Part shown: positions 35,916-45,799 of the stretch, piece by piece
How positions within the stretch are numbered: position 1 is the stretch's first letter
Layout: every line of letters begins with the position of its first letter
NCBI GenBank assembly: GCA_947258695.1
Contig: CAMYJG010000010.1
Coordinates: 86,543 to 150,542, forward strand
DNA: 64,000 bases
Direction: 5' to 3'
From: an uncultured Ectothiorhodospiraceae bacterium
GTDB lineage: Bacteria > Pseudomonadota > Gammaproteobacteria > UBA6429 > Thiohalophilaceae
Position numbers and translations under genes: made by a program
The notes under the pieces: model-generated
The model's input: the letters and a program-made list of their open reading frames with translations, nothing else
Database searches by the model: none
Told to the model about the DNA's origin: nothing

Positions 35916-36362
35916 TTAGCCAATAAAACCACACTTTTTATGTTTCACATCACAAAATGGCTTATTCTCTGAATGACCACAGCGACACAAAGCGGCTTTT
36001 GTTCTGGTTGTTTTAGATAAGCCATCACGACTAAATATCGTCACCGGCCCTTTTATGCTATACATCGCATTTTTTTTAACCGTGATGATAAGTTCTCCGT
36101 TAATATCACTAATATCTTCTGCTCGTTCATCTGTAAATGACTGACTCGCTGATACAGCTTCTTTTTTATGTGCACCATCACAAAAGGGCTTATTAGCAGA
36201 TAGCCCGCAACGACATAAAGCAAACTCTTTGTCTTTTAATATTACTTTCTCATCTGCATCCTGTAATGTAATGTCATTATCAGCTTTACAAATTAAAGGG
36301 CCATCAGGACGAACCATAATTGAATTACCAGGATATACGGGTTTATTACTCTCGTTAGCCAA
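35916..36362 (-). CDS. Twin CDGSH-type iron-sulfur protein
   Basis: 148 residues with two [2Fe-2S] CDGSH motifs: CRCGLSANKPFCDGAH (C50, C52, C61, H65) and CRCGHSENKPFCDVKH (C126, C128, C137, H141), separated by a beta segment (INGELIITVKKNAMYSIKGP). An N-terminal segment (VRPDGPLICKADNDIT) matches the divergent iron-binding domain seen before CDGSH repeats. Such tandem proteins handle clusters or electrons. TTG 36362 is the start, with AAAGGA upstream. Confidence 0.88.
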   Translation of the reverse strand: MANESNKPVYPGNSIMVRPDGPLICKADNDITLQDADEKVILKDKEFALCRCGLSANKPFCDGAHKKEAVSASQSFTDERAEDISDINGELIITVKKNAMYSIKGPVTIFSRDGLSKTTRTKAALCRCGHSENKPFCDVKHKKCGFIG

Positions 36363-36462
36363 ATATCTAATTCCTTTGTTAAATTAATATATTTAATACT
36401 TAAACTAATTAAAACTCTACACTATACTAACCTATAAACTATAACCAGATAAGGTTTGCTTT

Positions 36463-37614
36463 TTGAGTACAGACAAAAACCAGGAAAAACCAAAACTTGC
36501 TATTGTTATGACTGGCGGCGGCGCACGGGCAGCCTATCAAATAGGTGTGTTAAAAGCGATAGCTGAAATGTTACCTGTTGGCGCACCCAGTCCATTCACT
36601 ATTATATGTGGTACTTCTGCCGGTGCTATTAATGCGGCATCACTAGCGGCAAAATCTGAACACTTTAAACACTCGGTCAGAAGAATGTATTTTGTCTGGT
36701 CCAATTTTACCTGCGACCAGGTATTCCGAACAGATATACTTGGTATCATTAAGACCGGCGCACACTGGTTATTATCAATGATGTTAGGTGGTCTGGGCAA
36801 ACATAGTCCGATCTATCTGCTGGACAGATCACCACTACGAAAACTGCTCGAGAGATATATTGATAGCAGTATTTTTCAACGTGCAATTGAAAAAGAAACA
36901 CTCCACGCATTGAGTATTAATGCGACCGGGTATTCCAGCCACCAGTCTGTTTCTTTTTATCATGGTCATTCCACTTTGAAAAACTGGAAACGGGCTCAAC
37001 GAGTTGGTTTTTCTACCCGTATCACCGTCGATCACTTAATGGCGTCATCAGCCATTCCTTTTTTATTTTCACCGGTCAAACTTAATCGAGAGTATTTTAG
37101 TGACGGTTCCATCAGGCAAACAGCTCCCATCAGCCCGGCACTACACCTGGGTGCTGATCGTGTACTGGTTATTGGTAATCATGAAAATGAACCCAAATTA
37201 GAACGTGTTTCCAATCCACAACTACCTACGCTTGGTGAAATTGCCGGGCATACGCTGAATAGTATTTTTCTGGACAGCCTGGATGCAGATATTGAACGAT
37301 TACAACGCATCAACAAAACAGTCACCCTAATTGGTGATCAGGATCGTGAAAAACATGGTGTTACCTTAAGACAGGTAGAAGTTCAGGTGATATCACCCAG
37401 TGATGATATTGGAAAAATGGCTGCAGAGCATGCAGATGAACTACCCTGGTCAATTAAAACTTTGTTACGCGGCATTGGTGCCTATTCAAAAACGGATAGT
37501 AGCCTGATGAGTTACCTTTTATTTGAAAAAGGGTACTGTAACTCGCTAATAAAGTTAGGATATGAAGATACCCTGCGAGAAAAAGAAAACATACTGCATT
37601 TTCTACGTGACTGA
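36463..37614 (+). CDS. Patatin-like phospholipase
   Basis: 383 residues. Oxyanion loop MTGGGARAAYQIG, nucleophile GTSAG (S52) and catalytic Asp in YFSDGSIRQ (D214) form the Ser-Asp dyad. No signal peptide. The C-terminal third has no known domain. Starts at TTG 36463 with AAGG about ten bases upstream. Likely hydrolyses membrane phospholipids or acyl esters. Confidence 0.88.
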   Translation: MSTDKNQEKPKLAIVMTGGGARAAYQIGVLKAIAEMLPVGAPSPFTIICGTSAGAINAASLAAKSEHFKHSVRRMYFVWSNFTCDQVFRTDILGIIKTGAHWLLSMMLGGLGKHSPIYLLDRSPLRKLLERYIDSSIFQRAIEKETLHALSINATGYSSHQSVSFYHGHSTLKNWKRAQRVGFSTRITVDHLMASSAIPFLFSPVKLNREYFSDGSIRQTAPISPALHLGADRVLVIGNHENEPKLERVSNPQLPTLGEIAGHTLNSIFLDSLDADIERLQRINKTVTLIGDQDREKHGVTLRQVEVQVISPSDDIGKMAAEHADELPWSIKTLLRGIGAYSKTDSSLMSYLLFEKGYCNSLIKLGYEDTLREKENILHFLRD

Positions 37615-37615
37615 T

Positions 37616-38020
37616 TTACGGTGCCCGATGTTGTGATACCAGCTTCGCTTCCGGTACAAGGTGGTGAATAAGCGCGGCTACTTCAGTCGATAATCCCAGG
37701 CGCGCCTCTAAGGTTACCCATAATACATTTATTTTTAAATTAAGATCAGCAAGAACAATAACATCCTCGTATTGTTTAAGCACCAGCTCCAGCTTACTAA
37801 CTACCTCACGCATATACGAAGGCTTAAAATCCCGTAAACCCGGGATCAACATCATAAAATCAGCATAAGGTTTACCTTTCTCGTCACGTGTTGGAGCACG
37901 TTGCCATAAAGGTTCTGAAGACTGTATTTCTGGAAAATTTGGTTGATTTGATTGATTTGATTGAGATAACAGGGAGTCTGATTTGCAAACAACTAAATTA
38001 TTTTTCTGCCCCGCCAACAT
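37616..38020 (-). CDS. Conserved hypothetical protein, 134 residues
   Basis: Disordered N-terminus rich in Ser, Gln and Asn (a 9-base DNA repeat yields SNQSNQ) followed by a conserved-looking alpha/beta region (DFMMLIPGLRDFKPSYMREV, VIVLADLNLKINVLWVTLEA). No family recognised. Two bases separate it from the patatin gene's stop; it follows the YbaK-HDOD gene's strand but lies downstream of nothing else. Confidence 0.65.
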   Translation of the reverse strand: MLAGQKNNLVVCKSDSLLSQSNQSNQPNFPEIQSSEPLWQRAPTRDEKGKPYADFMMLIPGLRDFKPSYMREVVSKLELVLKQYEDVIVLADLNLKINVLWVTLEARLGLSTEVAALIHHLVPEAKLVSQHRAP

Positions 38021-38058
38021 AAATTAACTATAGGACATGAAAAAACAAAAAAACAGCT

Positions 38059-39393
38059 TTAAGCACACATTTGCTTAACTAAATTTTTGATGATTTCAGC
38101 TTCTGACAGAACTTCATCAGCAGCAATAATAACATCCTCTTCATCAAGATTAAGTTTTTCTAATATATCTAGAGGAAGCTCTTCTGCACTGTCACCCAAT
38201 GCCAGGCCATGCGGCACTAACAATGTTTTAACTACCGTTAGTAATTGGATATAGTTTTCATGTTCATCAGAATAATTTTTATCCTGAAAATATGTTGCTA
38301 CGTCAATCAGTTCTTCCGGCATGTTCCACATACGCATTACCATTTTACCAACTTCAAGGTGGCTGATACCTAAAATTTTTGTTTCTGCGCTGAAAAGATT
38401 TTCATCCGGGTTTTGCTCAAGGTAGTCATTCAGTTCCACATATTCATCGGTAAATAAATGGCCTAAGACCAGTAAACCAATATCATGTAATAAACCAACC
38501 AGGTAAGCCGTTCCCGGGTTGGGACGCTGTCCCCAGGGCATTAACATGCTCAGGCGTTGCATTAAGGTAGCTGCATATATAGAGGACTTCCAAATTGCCT
38601 TTGCACCTAAAGGGCCTGATTGAGGAATTTTAAATGTTGAACCAACAGACAGGGCCAGAGCCATATTCATTACCGCATCAACGCCCAGCACCCTGAAAAT
38701 AGCATCCTTTAATGATTTGACCGAACCGGCCTGGCCAAAAAAAGCTGAATTTGCATAACTGACAATTTGTGCAACAAGAACAGGATCTTTTTCTATCACT
38801 TCTACAATTTGCTCAACTTTTACATCCGGTATTGCTCTTAAGTTAAGAATTTTACTTGCCGTTTCAGGCATAGGTGGTAATGAATGTAATGCTTTAACCC
38901 GTTCTCTAAAGCTTAAGGTTTCTTTAGCGTCCATATTGTTTTTTATTTCTTCCGAGAAAGATATCCCTATTAAATTTTCATTTGACAATTTCTGCAATTG
39001 CTTCCCATCAACAGCATAAACCTGTTGATCAGTATAATCAACAACGTATAACTCATCCTGGTATCCAAGCGCTTCGTCGACAAAAATATGTATTTGGTCT
39101 TTTAAATTCTGTGCGACAGCTTTTGCTATATGAAAGTTAAGCTGTTTTTCATCGTTTTGTTCTATCCGCGATAACTTTCTTCCGGTTACTTTGTTAAGCC
39201 GTGACAGATCAAATTTATGTGTTGCCGGATTTAAGGCAACAAAAAACTCACTTTCACAAGAAAGTACCGAGCATTCAATTTGTGAATGTTTGTCAATTTC
39301 AGTTTGAGAATTAAGCTCAGGATTCAAAGAACTAATGCTGCGAAAAGCCACTTGATTTTTCTGAAGGATTGTTTTGAGTAGCTCACTGTTCAT
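38059..39393 (-). CDS. YbaK-like deacylase domain fused to HDOD domain
   Basis: 444 residues. Residues ~1-155 resemble the YbaK/ProX aminoacyl-tRNA deacylase fold (ECSVLSCESEFFVALNPATH, LNKVTGRKLSRI). Residues ~165-390 are HDOD: LPPMPETASKILNL, VIEKDPVLVAQIVSYANSAFF, GLLHDIGLLVLGHL. Here the His-Asp pair is kept. The fusion occurs in pseudomonads and relatives; the deacylase part may sense rather than edit. Second of three HDOD proteins. Confidence 0.88.
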   Translation of the reverse strand: MNSELLKTILQKNQVAFRSISSLNPELNSQTEIDKHSQIECSVLSCESEFFVALNPATHKFDLSRLNKVTGRKLSRIEQNDEKQLNFHIAKAVAQNLKDQIHIFVDEALGYQDELYVVDYTDQQVYAVDGKQLQKLSNENLIGISFSEEIKNNMDAKETLSFRERVKALHSLPPMPETASKILNLRAIPDVKVEQIVEVIEKDPVLVAQIVSYANSAFFGQAGSVKSLKDAIFRVLGVDAVMNMALALSVGSTFKIPQSGPLGAKAIWKSSIYAATLMQRLSMLMPWGQRPNPGTAYLVGLLHDIGLLVLGHLFTDEYVELNDYLEQNPDENLFSAETKILGISHLEVGKMVMRMWNMPEELIDVATYFQDKNYSDEHENYIQLLTVVKTLLVPHGLALGDSAEELPLDILEKLNLDEEDVIIAADEVLSEAEIIKNLVKQMCA

Positions 39394-39659
39394 TGATTAT
39401 TGTCTTTTTATATTCTTACATTCCATTGTACTTAATTATATATTTATTATTTCGATCCTTCTGCAAACATTTGTTACGTATATACACATGATATTTTTGG
39501 TAGAACAACCCGCGTGAACTATAAAATTTAGTCTATTTTGTGGACGCTGCACTGCGTGAGATCACATAAATATAAAATATTAATTAAAATAAAAAAGTCT
39601 ATAAAAAAATAATACATTTTATATGTTAACAAACGTTACAGCCCCGTTTTTACTGTAAA

Positions 39660-40079
39660 ATGAAGCTTATGAAACAAGCAATGTTACAAATTGAAACAAA
39701 AGGAAGAGGTACTTACGACATCTCGAATGAGATTCAGAATATTCTCTATGAAAATAACGTTGAGTCCGGTCTATGTCATCTATTTTTACAGCACACTAGC
39801 GCTTCTCTCATTTTTTGTGAGAACGCTGATGCAACGGTCAGAACCGATCTGGAAAATTTTATGGCACGTATTGCACCCGATGGTGACCCTGTGTACCTGC
39901 ATGACATGGAAGGTCCCGATGACATGCCAGCACATATACGCACCATATTAACGCAAAATAGTCTTACTATTCCTATAACTAACGGTCGTTGTGCGCTTGG
40001 TACCTGGCAAGGAATTTACCTGTGGGAACATCGAACTACGGGTCATCTACGTAAGATAATTCTTACATTGCAAGATTGA
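39660..40079 (+). CDS. yjbQ: YjbQ family protein (UPF0047)
   Basis: 139 residues with the family signature: FLQHTSASLIFCENAD, VRTDLENFMARIAP, YLHDMEGPDDMPAHIR, LGTWQGIYLWEHR. Some members have thiamine-phosphate synthase side activity; the true role is uncertain. ATG 39669 in frame is an alternative start. It converges on msrA. Confidence 0.9.
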   Translation: MKLMKQAMLQIETKGRGTYDISNEIQNILYENNVESGLCHLFLQHTSASLIFCENADATVRTDLENFMARIAPDGDPVYLHDMEGPDDMPAHIRTILTQNSLTIPITNGRCALGTWQGIYLWEHRTTGHLRKIILTLQD

Positions 40080-40093
40080 TAAATACAGGCTGA

Positions 40094-40711
40094 TTACTCT
40101 TTATAAGGAATACCTGTGCCACCCAGGCCGCAATAGCCGCTGGGATTTTTTGCCAGGTATTGCTGATGGTATTCTTCAGCTGCATAGAATTCTGTCGCAT
40201 CCGTAATTTCCGTTGTGATAGCAGATAAACCTGCATCCTGCAGAACTTTTTGATAATTCGATTGTGTCTGCAGGGCTTCGGCTTTTTGTTCTTTAGTATA
40301 GGTATAAATACCTGAACGATATTGAGTACCACGATCATTACCCTGGCGCATACCTTGAGTCGGATCATGTGACTCCCAGAATAATTTAAGCAAATTTTTA
40401 TAACTCACAACAGACGGGGCAAAAACTACATAGACTACTTCATTGTGTCCAGTCATACCGCTACACACTTCCTGGTAGGTCGGGTTTGGAGTAAATCCAG
40501 CAGCGTATCCGACTATAGTAAGATATACACCTTCTGTTTCCCAAAATTTACGTTCGGCACCCCAAAAGCAACCCAGTCCAAACATGGCCTGTTGCATATT
40601 CTGTGGATAGGGTTGAGCCAGTTTATTTCCATTTACAAAATGTTGTTCTGGTAATGGCATAACTTCTGTTCTACCAGGAAGTGCTTGTTCTTTAGTTATC
40701 ATTTCGGACAT
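40094..40711 (-). CDS. msrA: Peptide methionine sulfoxide reductase MsrA
   Basis: 205 residues. Catalytic [48 protein letters not shown] and a C-terminal resolving-Cys region ([11 protein letters not shown]). The ~40-residue N-terminal extension matches the E. coli-type protein. Repairs S-methionine sulfoxide in the cytoplasm. Confidence 0.95.
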   Translation of the reverse strand: MSEMITKEQALPGRTEVMPLPEQHFVNGNKLAQPYPQNMQQAMFGLGCFWGAERKFWETEGVYLTIVGYAAGFTPNPTYQEVCSGMTGHNEVVYVVFAPSVVSYKNLLKLFWESHDPTQGMRQGNDRGTQYRSGIYTYTKEQKAEALQTQSNYQKVLQDAGLSAITTEITDATEFYAAEEYHQQYLAKNPSGYCGLGGTGIPYKE

Positions 40712-40736
40712 TCTTGTTTACCTTTTAGATATTATC

Positions 40737-40830
40737 GTCATTGCGAGGAAATAACATGACCGTGGCAATCTCATGACAAATACCACTTTACAGGAGATTG
40801 CTTCGTCCAAAAAACTGGACTCGCAATGAC
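40737..40830. repeat. Complete GTCATTGCGAG palindromic repeat
   Basis: 94 bases with ends GTCATTGCGAG and CTCGCAATGAC (perfect inverted 11-mers), an inner GGCAATCTC/GAGATTGC pair and a small hairpin GTCCA/TGGAC near the right end. Sits between msrA and cmoB. Confidence 0.85.
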
Positions 40831-40833
40831 AGA

Positions 40834-41808
40834 TTATTTAGGGGCATTTGCCAGCACAACGGCGCGCATTGGTCCCGGGTAACCTTCAATGGTTTTTGTT
40901 GGATCATCGGGATCTAAAAAATTTTCCAATGAATCAAATATCATCCAGTCTGTTGCCCGTTGCTCAGCTGTTGTTGTTTTAGAAACATCAACAACACGTA
41001 CATTTTTAAAACCACAACGCTGTAACCACATTACCAAAGCATCACAACTTGGCAAAAACCAGACATTGCGCATTTGTTGATAACGGTCTGCTGGCAATAA
41101 AACCGAATTAACATCACCTTCTATGACCAACGTTTCCAGTACCAGTTCCCCTCCTGGCTTTAAACAATCACGTAATTCATATAAATGGTCCAGAGGTGAG
41201 CGCCGATGATATAACACACCCATTGAAAACACCGTATCAAAAGCTTTTAATGATGGCGGAATATCTTCAATGCCTAAAGGCAAGAGGTGTACAGGAATAT
41301 TACCAAGGTATTTCTTTAATGCATAAAACTGCATTATATATTTTTGCCCGGGATCTATTCCCACTACCCAATCTGCACCCTGTCCATAACTTCTCAATGC
41401 GTAGTAGCCATTGCCACAGCCAATATCGAGGATCTGTTTACCTTTTAATGAATCAATATGTGGTTGTAGCCGATCCCACTTCCAGTCTGAATGCCACTCA
41501 GTATTTATATCAATACCCAATAATGATACAGGTCCTTTTCGCCATGGCATTAATAACCGTAAATGTTGTTCCAATGCATCACGTGTACTTTGATCACAAT
41601 CAGTAACCGCGCCAATGCGAACACAGGATTCGAGGTCAATCGATGATGGTTTTACATCCGGCAAGTTATCTAACATGGCTAACCAGTTATCCAGTTCACC
41701 ATGGCGGGGCGAATTAAATGCACGCTCTACGCTTTGTTCCAGTGTATCTAACCATATACTGGCATCGCTTTTTTCAAGCGCTTTATATAACTCAGAATAA
41801 TCAATCAT
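40834..41808 (-). CDS. cmoB: tRNA U34 carboxymethyltransferase CmoB
   Basis: 324 residues from ATG 41808, one base after the cmoA stop. SAM site LDIGCGNGYYALR, then WVVGIDPG, FSMGVLYHRRSPLDHL and LKPGGELVLETLVI, all characteristic. It transfers the carboxymethyl group of carboxy-SAM to ho5U34, giving cmo5U. The frame extends five codons upstream but the coupled ATG is preferred. Confidence 0.95.
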   Translation of the reverse strand: MIDYSELYKALEKSDASIWLDTLEQSVERAFNSPRHGELDNWLAMLDNLPDVKPSSIDLESCVRIGAVTDCDQSTRDALEQHLRLLMPWRKGPVSLLGIDINTEWHSDWKWDRLQPHIDSLKGKQILDIGCGNGYYALRSYGQGADWVVGIDPGQKYIMQFYALKKYLGNIPVHLLPLGIEDIPPSLKAFDTVFSMGVLYHRRSPLDHLYELRDCLKPGGELVLETLVIEGDVNSVLLPADRYQQMRNVWFLPSCDALVMWLQRCGFKNVRVVDVSKTTTAEQRATDWMIFDSLENFLDPDDPTKTIEGYPGPMRAVVLANAPK

Positions 41809-41809
41809 A

Positions 41810-42547
41810 TTATTTAACAGCAATAAAGGATGCGAAATTTAAACATTGAAAAATGGGGAATACCTGGCTAAAGCCGGTTTCTTTCAAACGTTGCAGATGT
41901 GTTTCTTTCGTTTCTGGAATCAGAACATTTTCTAAGGCACTGCGTTTTTGTGCGATCTCAAGGTCACTATAACCATTCGCTTTTTTAAAAGCATGGTGCA
42001 GGTCAATTAGCATTTCATTTTCTTGTTCGGCAGGGTAAGCAAGTTTTTCAGATAAAATAAAACAGCCACCCTGGTTTAAACCATCATAAATTTTCGACAA
42101 GATAGCCTGTCGTTTTTCCAGCGGAATGAATTGCAGTGTGTAGTTCATAACAATAACCGATGCATTAGAAATAGTGACATCATTTATATCAGCACATAAT
42201 GTCTGCATCGGTGTTTTACTATTATCACGCTGAACAATTTTATTTAAACGTTCAATCATCGCCTCAGCATTATCAACAGAAATTATCTTACAATTATCTT
42301 CCGTTAAGCGATGACGCATTGATAAGCTTGCCGCGCCGAGCGAACATCCAAGATCGTATATATGCGTAGCTGGTTTTGCATAATGCTGGGCAATAATTCC
42401 AATCAAATTGATAATTGTACTGTAGCCCGGCACAGAGCGATTGATCATATCAGGAAAAACATCGACGACGTTTTCATCGAAAGAAAAATCGACTAATTCT
42501 GATAACGGCGAAGCGAATATTTTATCTTGAGGTGGTTTAGTATCCAT
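41810..42547 (-). CDS. cmoA: Carboxy-SAM synthase CmoA
   Basis: 245 residues: DKIFASPLSELVDFSFDENV, PDMINRSVPGY, IYDLGCSLGAASLSMRH and VVMNYTLQFIPLEKRQ. It makes carboxy-S-adenosylmethionine from SAM and prephenate, used by the adjacent CmoB. Confidence 0.95.
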   Translation of the reverse strand: MDTKPPQDKIFASPLSELVDFSFDENVVDVFPDMINRSVPGYSTIINLIGIIAQHYAKPATHIYDLGCSLGAASLSMRHRLTEDNCKIISVDNAEAMIERLNKIVQRDNSKTPMQTLCADINDVTISNASVIVMNYTLQFIPLEKRQAILSKIYDGLNQGGCFILSEKLAYPAEQENEMLIDLHHAFKKANGYSDLEIAQKRSALENVLIPETKETHLQRLKETGFSQVFPIFQCLNFASFIAVK

Positions 42548-42572
42548 AGCAACAATACTAACATGATAACTA

Positions 42573-42622
42573 TAAACGTCGCAGTCAAATTAAAATGTAA
42601 TTTAGTTTGACTGCGACGTTTA
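42573..42622. repeat. 17-bp perfect inverted repeat
   Basis: TAAACGTCGCAGTCAAA (42573-42589) and its exact complement TTTGACTGCGACGTTTA (42606-42622) with a 16-base loop. It lies three bases past the chemoreceptor stop and 25 bases before cmoA, both leftward. There is no T-run, so it is either a weak terminator, an RNA-stabilising hairpin or an operator for cmoAB. Confidence 0.8.
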
Positions 42623-42625
42623 CGT

Positions 42626-43930
42626 TTAAACTTTAAACTGCTGCATCAATTCTTGTAGTCGAGAGGCCAATTGATTTAGCTTTTCACTTTCCTGTGACGC
42701 CTCAGCCGCACTAGTAACAGACTCGTTTGAGGCCTGGTTAATATTATTCAAATTCATATCAATTTCCTGAGCAACCGACGTTTGTTGTTCTGCTGCATTT
42801 GAAATTTCCAGGTTCATTTGCTTGATAGAATTAACGGCCATGGTAATTTTTTGCAGAGCTTCACCTGTTTTATTAGCTTGATCAACACTGGTTTTAGCTT
42901 GTATATGACTTTCTTCCATTACATTTACGGCATCATTTGCACCTGATTGTAAACGCTCGATCATTTTCTGAATTTCTTCAGTTGATTGTTGAGTTCGACT
43001 AGCTAACGTTCGCACCTCATCGGCAACAACAGCAAAGCCTCTTCCTTGTTCTCCTGCTCGCGCGGCTTCAATCGCAGCATTAAGGGCCAATAAATTAGTT
43101 TGCTCAGCAATACCTCGAATCACATCTAAGACTGAACCAATTTCTTCACTGTCCGCTTGCAATGTTCTAATCACATCATTTGCACGCTCAACTTCAGCAG
43201 CAAGCGAATTAATACTTGAGACAGTTCCTTCAACAATCTCCATACCTGAATTTACATCACTATCAGCATTTTGCGCAGATTCAGAGGCGGAACGTGCATT
43301 TGATGCAACTTCTGTCACGGTTGCGGTCATTTCATTCATCGCCGTAGCAACTTGTTCAATTTGTGCTTGCTGTTGCTGTGCACTATTGTTACTGGAAGCT
43401 GAAATATCTTGCAGATGTGACGCAACGCCAACAAGATTTGAAGAATCAGATACAACTTGACTCATTATGCTGTGAAGTTTTTCAATGAAGCCATTAAAAA
43501 TACGCCCCAAAATATCAATGCCATCACTACCTTTAACATCTATCCGACGTTGCAAGTCACCATCTCCGGTGGAAACTTCATTAAATTTTTCAGCTAAGTC
43601 AGCTAAACGTCGTCTTATCATATACAGGAAAAGAAAATACACGATCATGACCACGCCCACTGAAGCGATAAACAGGAGTCCAACGACTTTTAGGTTCGTG
43701 ACTGCGAATGTATCATCAAGCAGCAATGAGACCTCTTCCATCACTGCATTTTTATCCATTCCATTTTGCGCTTCAGCCACGCTCAATAATTGACTCTGCA
43801 AGTTCTGCTTTACATTGTCACTTTCAATTAATATGACAACAGTAGATATTAAAAAAGTAAGTAGAAGAATTGAGCCTAATGCCAAGGCAAATTTAGTCGC
43901 TAAACGCAGCTTTTGAGTAATATTTAACAT
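42626..43930 (-). CDS. Methyl-accepting chemotaxis protein
   Basis: 434 residues. TM1 (about 14-34), a very short periplasmic loop (~45 residues), TM2 (about 81-105), HAMP (to ~155) and a signalling domain with the invariant hairpin [20 protein letters not shown] and [15 protein letters not shown]. The small sensor loop suggests it senses membrane state or a partner protein rather than a periplasmic ligand. No CheR-binding pentapeptide at the C-terminus. Confidence 0.92.
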   Translation of the reverse strand: MLNITQKLRLATKFALALGSILLLTFLISTVVILIESDNVKQNLQSQLLSVAEAQNGMDKNAVMEEVSLLLDDTFAVTNLKVVGLLFIASVGVVMIVYFLFLYMIRRRLADLAEKFNEVSTGDGDLQRRIDVKGSDGIDILGRIFNGFIEKLHSIMSQVVSDSSNLVGVASHLQDISASSNNSAQQQQAQIEQVATAMNEMTATVTEVASNARSASESAQNADSDVNSGMEIVEGTVSSINSLAAEVERANDVIRTLQADSEEIGSVLDVIRGIAEQTNLLALNAAIEAARAGEQGRGFAVVADEVRTLASRTQQSTEEIQKMIERLQSGANDAVNVMEESHIQAKTSVDQANKTGEALQKITMAVNSIKQMNLEISNAAEQQTSVAQEIDMNLNNINQASNESVTSAAEASQESEKLNQLASRLQELMQQFKV

Positions 43931-44089
43931 GTTAAAACCCTACATTTTTTAGATACACCTTATATATAAATATCGGACAATATAAAATCGTCTGAAGTAA
44001 AAACGACAAATATTACTATTTCTCTGCTGATTTTATATCTGCTATAGTGCACCCTTCACATATATCATCTACTTTTAGAAGGTCTCTGC

Positions 44090-44578
44090 ATGCAAATTAG
44101 TAAAAACAGCGTTGTCACACTCAATTACACCCTGAAAAATGACCAAGGTGAGACGCTTGATCAATCTCAGGACGGTAGTTTTCTCTACTTGCATGGTGCT
44201 GGCGGCATAATTCCCGGTTTAGAGGGGCAACTTGAAGGAAAATCAGCCGGTGATTCGTTTTCTGCACATATAGAGCCGGCAGAAGCATACGGTGAAAGAG
44301 ATGATTCAATGGTTCAGGTTGTACCACGTGATATGTTCGATAAAGAACATCCTATTGAAGAAGGCATTCAATTTCATGCTGAAAGTCCTGATGGTGATAT
44401 GTTAACCGTCACCGTAACCAAAGTTGATGGCGATGATATTACGGTAGATGGCAACCATCCACTCGCAGGTATCGCACTTAATTTCGATATTAATATTGTT
44501 GATATTCGTGCGGCCTCAGAAGAAGAAATTGCCCATGGACATGCTCATGGCCCGGATGGTCATCACCATGACCACTAA
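44090..44578 (+). CDS. slyD: SlyD-type peptidyl-prolyl isomerase with His-rich tail
   Basis: 162 residues. FKBP core split by the IF chaperone insert (YLHGAGGIIPGLEGQLEGKS, then PVEAYGE-like PAEAYGERDD, and NHPLAGIALNFDI). The C-terminus HGHAHGPDGHHHDH binds metals, especially nickel, in SlyD. AAGG precedes the ATG. Ends in a strong terminator. Confidence 0.94.
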   Translation: MQISKNSVVTLNYTLKNDQGETLDQSQDGSFLYLHGAGGIIPGLEGQLEGKSAGDSFSAHIEPAEAYGERDDSMVQVVPRDMFDKEHPIEEGIQFHAESPDGDMLTVTVTKVDGDDITVDGNHPLAGIALNFDINIVDIRAASEEEIAHGHAHGPDGHHHDH

Positions 44579-44580
44579 TT

Positions 44581-44608
44581 AAAAAAGGGAGCAAATGCTC
44601 CCTTTTTT
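44581..44608. terminator. Bidirectional terminator between slyD and HDOD gene
   Basis: AAAAAAGGGAGCA and TGCTCCCTTTTTT form a stem with a two- to four-base loop and T-runs on both strands. Confidence 0.9.
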
Positions 44609-45506
44609 ACATAAAATAGTTCTGCCCACCTACCCCATTATCCGCTGCAAAAGCCACCAAATCATCATAATCAACCTGGCTTAAGCCAAGATATTCTAAG
44701 ACCTGAGTTTCTATTTGTTGCCATTCCAGATCTTCCTCGTTATTTCCTATGGCTCTGTATAACCCGGCGATATGCTCTGACAGTTTCAAGATTGCCAGCA
44801 GATACTTTTCATCTGTATCGGTTTCATCTTGATCGGTAAAAATATCTACGACATTGTGATGCTTTGAAATGACCTGGCATAAAACAGGAGGCAACTTCCA
44901 GGAACGCGCCGCATAAAAACTGACCACAGCATGATTGGACGCATAATGCTTGTTTTCTGTATCCACTATTCGATGGTTTTCCAGTAAGTAAGATTCAACC
45001 AATACTGCAGGGTAATCAGCGTGACGTTGCATCAATAAAGGGATGCCCGCGTTATGAAATAACCCCATCATATAGGCGATATCCGGATTACTATAACGTA
45101 AGCGTTGCGCAACCAGCTGGCAAGCACGTGCAACATCCGTTGCCGAGTCCCAGAATCGAATCATCGCTTTATAAACATCATCCGCAATATCATCTTGCTG
45201 TGACATGGTATCGCGCATATACAAGGTATTCACAATATTGGCGATAGTATTCATGCCTAACATCATCACCGCTTGTGAGATGGAAGCAATATTTCGGTTT
45301 CCATAAAAAGGAGAATTTAGCGTTTTTAATACACCCCCTGCTAAACCTGGATCTTTACTAATCATGTCCGCCATTGTATTCAAATCTGGATCTGGCATAG
45401 CCATTTCCATCTGCAAATCAGCAACAATTTTTGGTGGTGAAGGGATAGTAATACCCTTGAGAATTGAATCGAGGTTCTCTTGAGTTATTGGAGATTCGGC
45501 TGTCAT
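44607..45506 (-). CDS. HDOD-domain signalling protein
   Basis: 299 residues. IPSPPKIVADLQMEM, ISKDPGLAGGVLKTLNSPFYG, SISQAVMMLGMNTIANIV and MMGLFHNAGIPLLMQRH (His-Asn, so not a typical HD hydrolase), followed by a C-terminal HH region (ISKHHNVV). Third HDOD protein of the window, with no fused output domain. Its gene runs away from the SET-domain gene across 293 AT-rich bases in which I see no other gene. Confidence 0.87.
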   Translation of the reverse strand: MTAESPITQENLDSILKGITIPSPPKIVADLQMEMAMPDPDLNTMADMISKDPGLAGGVLKTLNSPFYGNRNIASISQAVMMLGMNTIANIVNTLYMRDTMSQQDDIADDVYKAMIRFWDSATDVARACQLVAQRLRYSNPDIAYMMGLFHNAGIPLLMQRHADYPAVLVESYLLENHRIVDTENKHYASNHAVVSFYAARSWKLPPVLCQVISKHHNVVDIFTDQDETDTDEKYLLAILKLSEHIAGLYRAIGNNEEDLEWQQIETQVLEYLGLSQVDYDDLVAFAADNGVGGQNYFM

Positions 45507-45799
45507 GAATAGCTGGTCACTTTATAAATGTTTATTTTTGTTATTTTATAGGAATATCGGCAAGCCAGCTGGAAACTTTAAACAAACCAGTATTAACCAA
45601 ATAGCACCACAACAACGGCTAAATTTATATAAAACGCTATAATTCAACAACTTATATTGATAGTATTAGATTTATTTGTAGAAAAACTGTCTAAATTGAA
45701 ATATATTTTTTTATCCCTATATTAAGTAATTAATTAGAATTTGAAACATGCTAATAACTAAATTACGATCATGCTACATTAACCAATAGACTTACCAAT

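Noticed and set aside
37941..37965. Short tandem TTGATTTGA repeat
   Set aside because: Encodes SNQ repeats in the disordered start of the gene at 37616-38020; ordinary coding low complexity.
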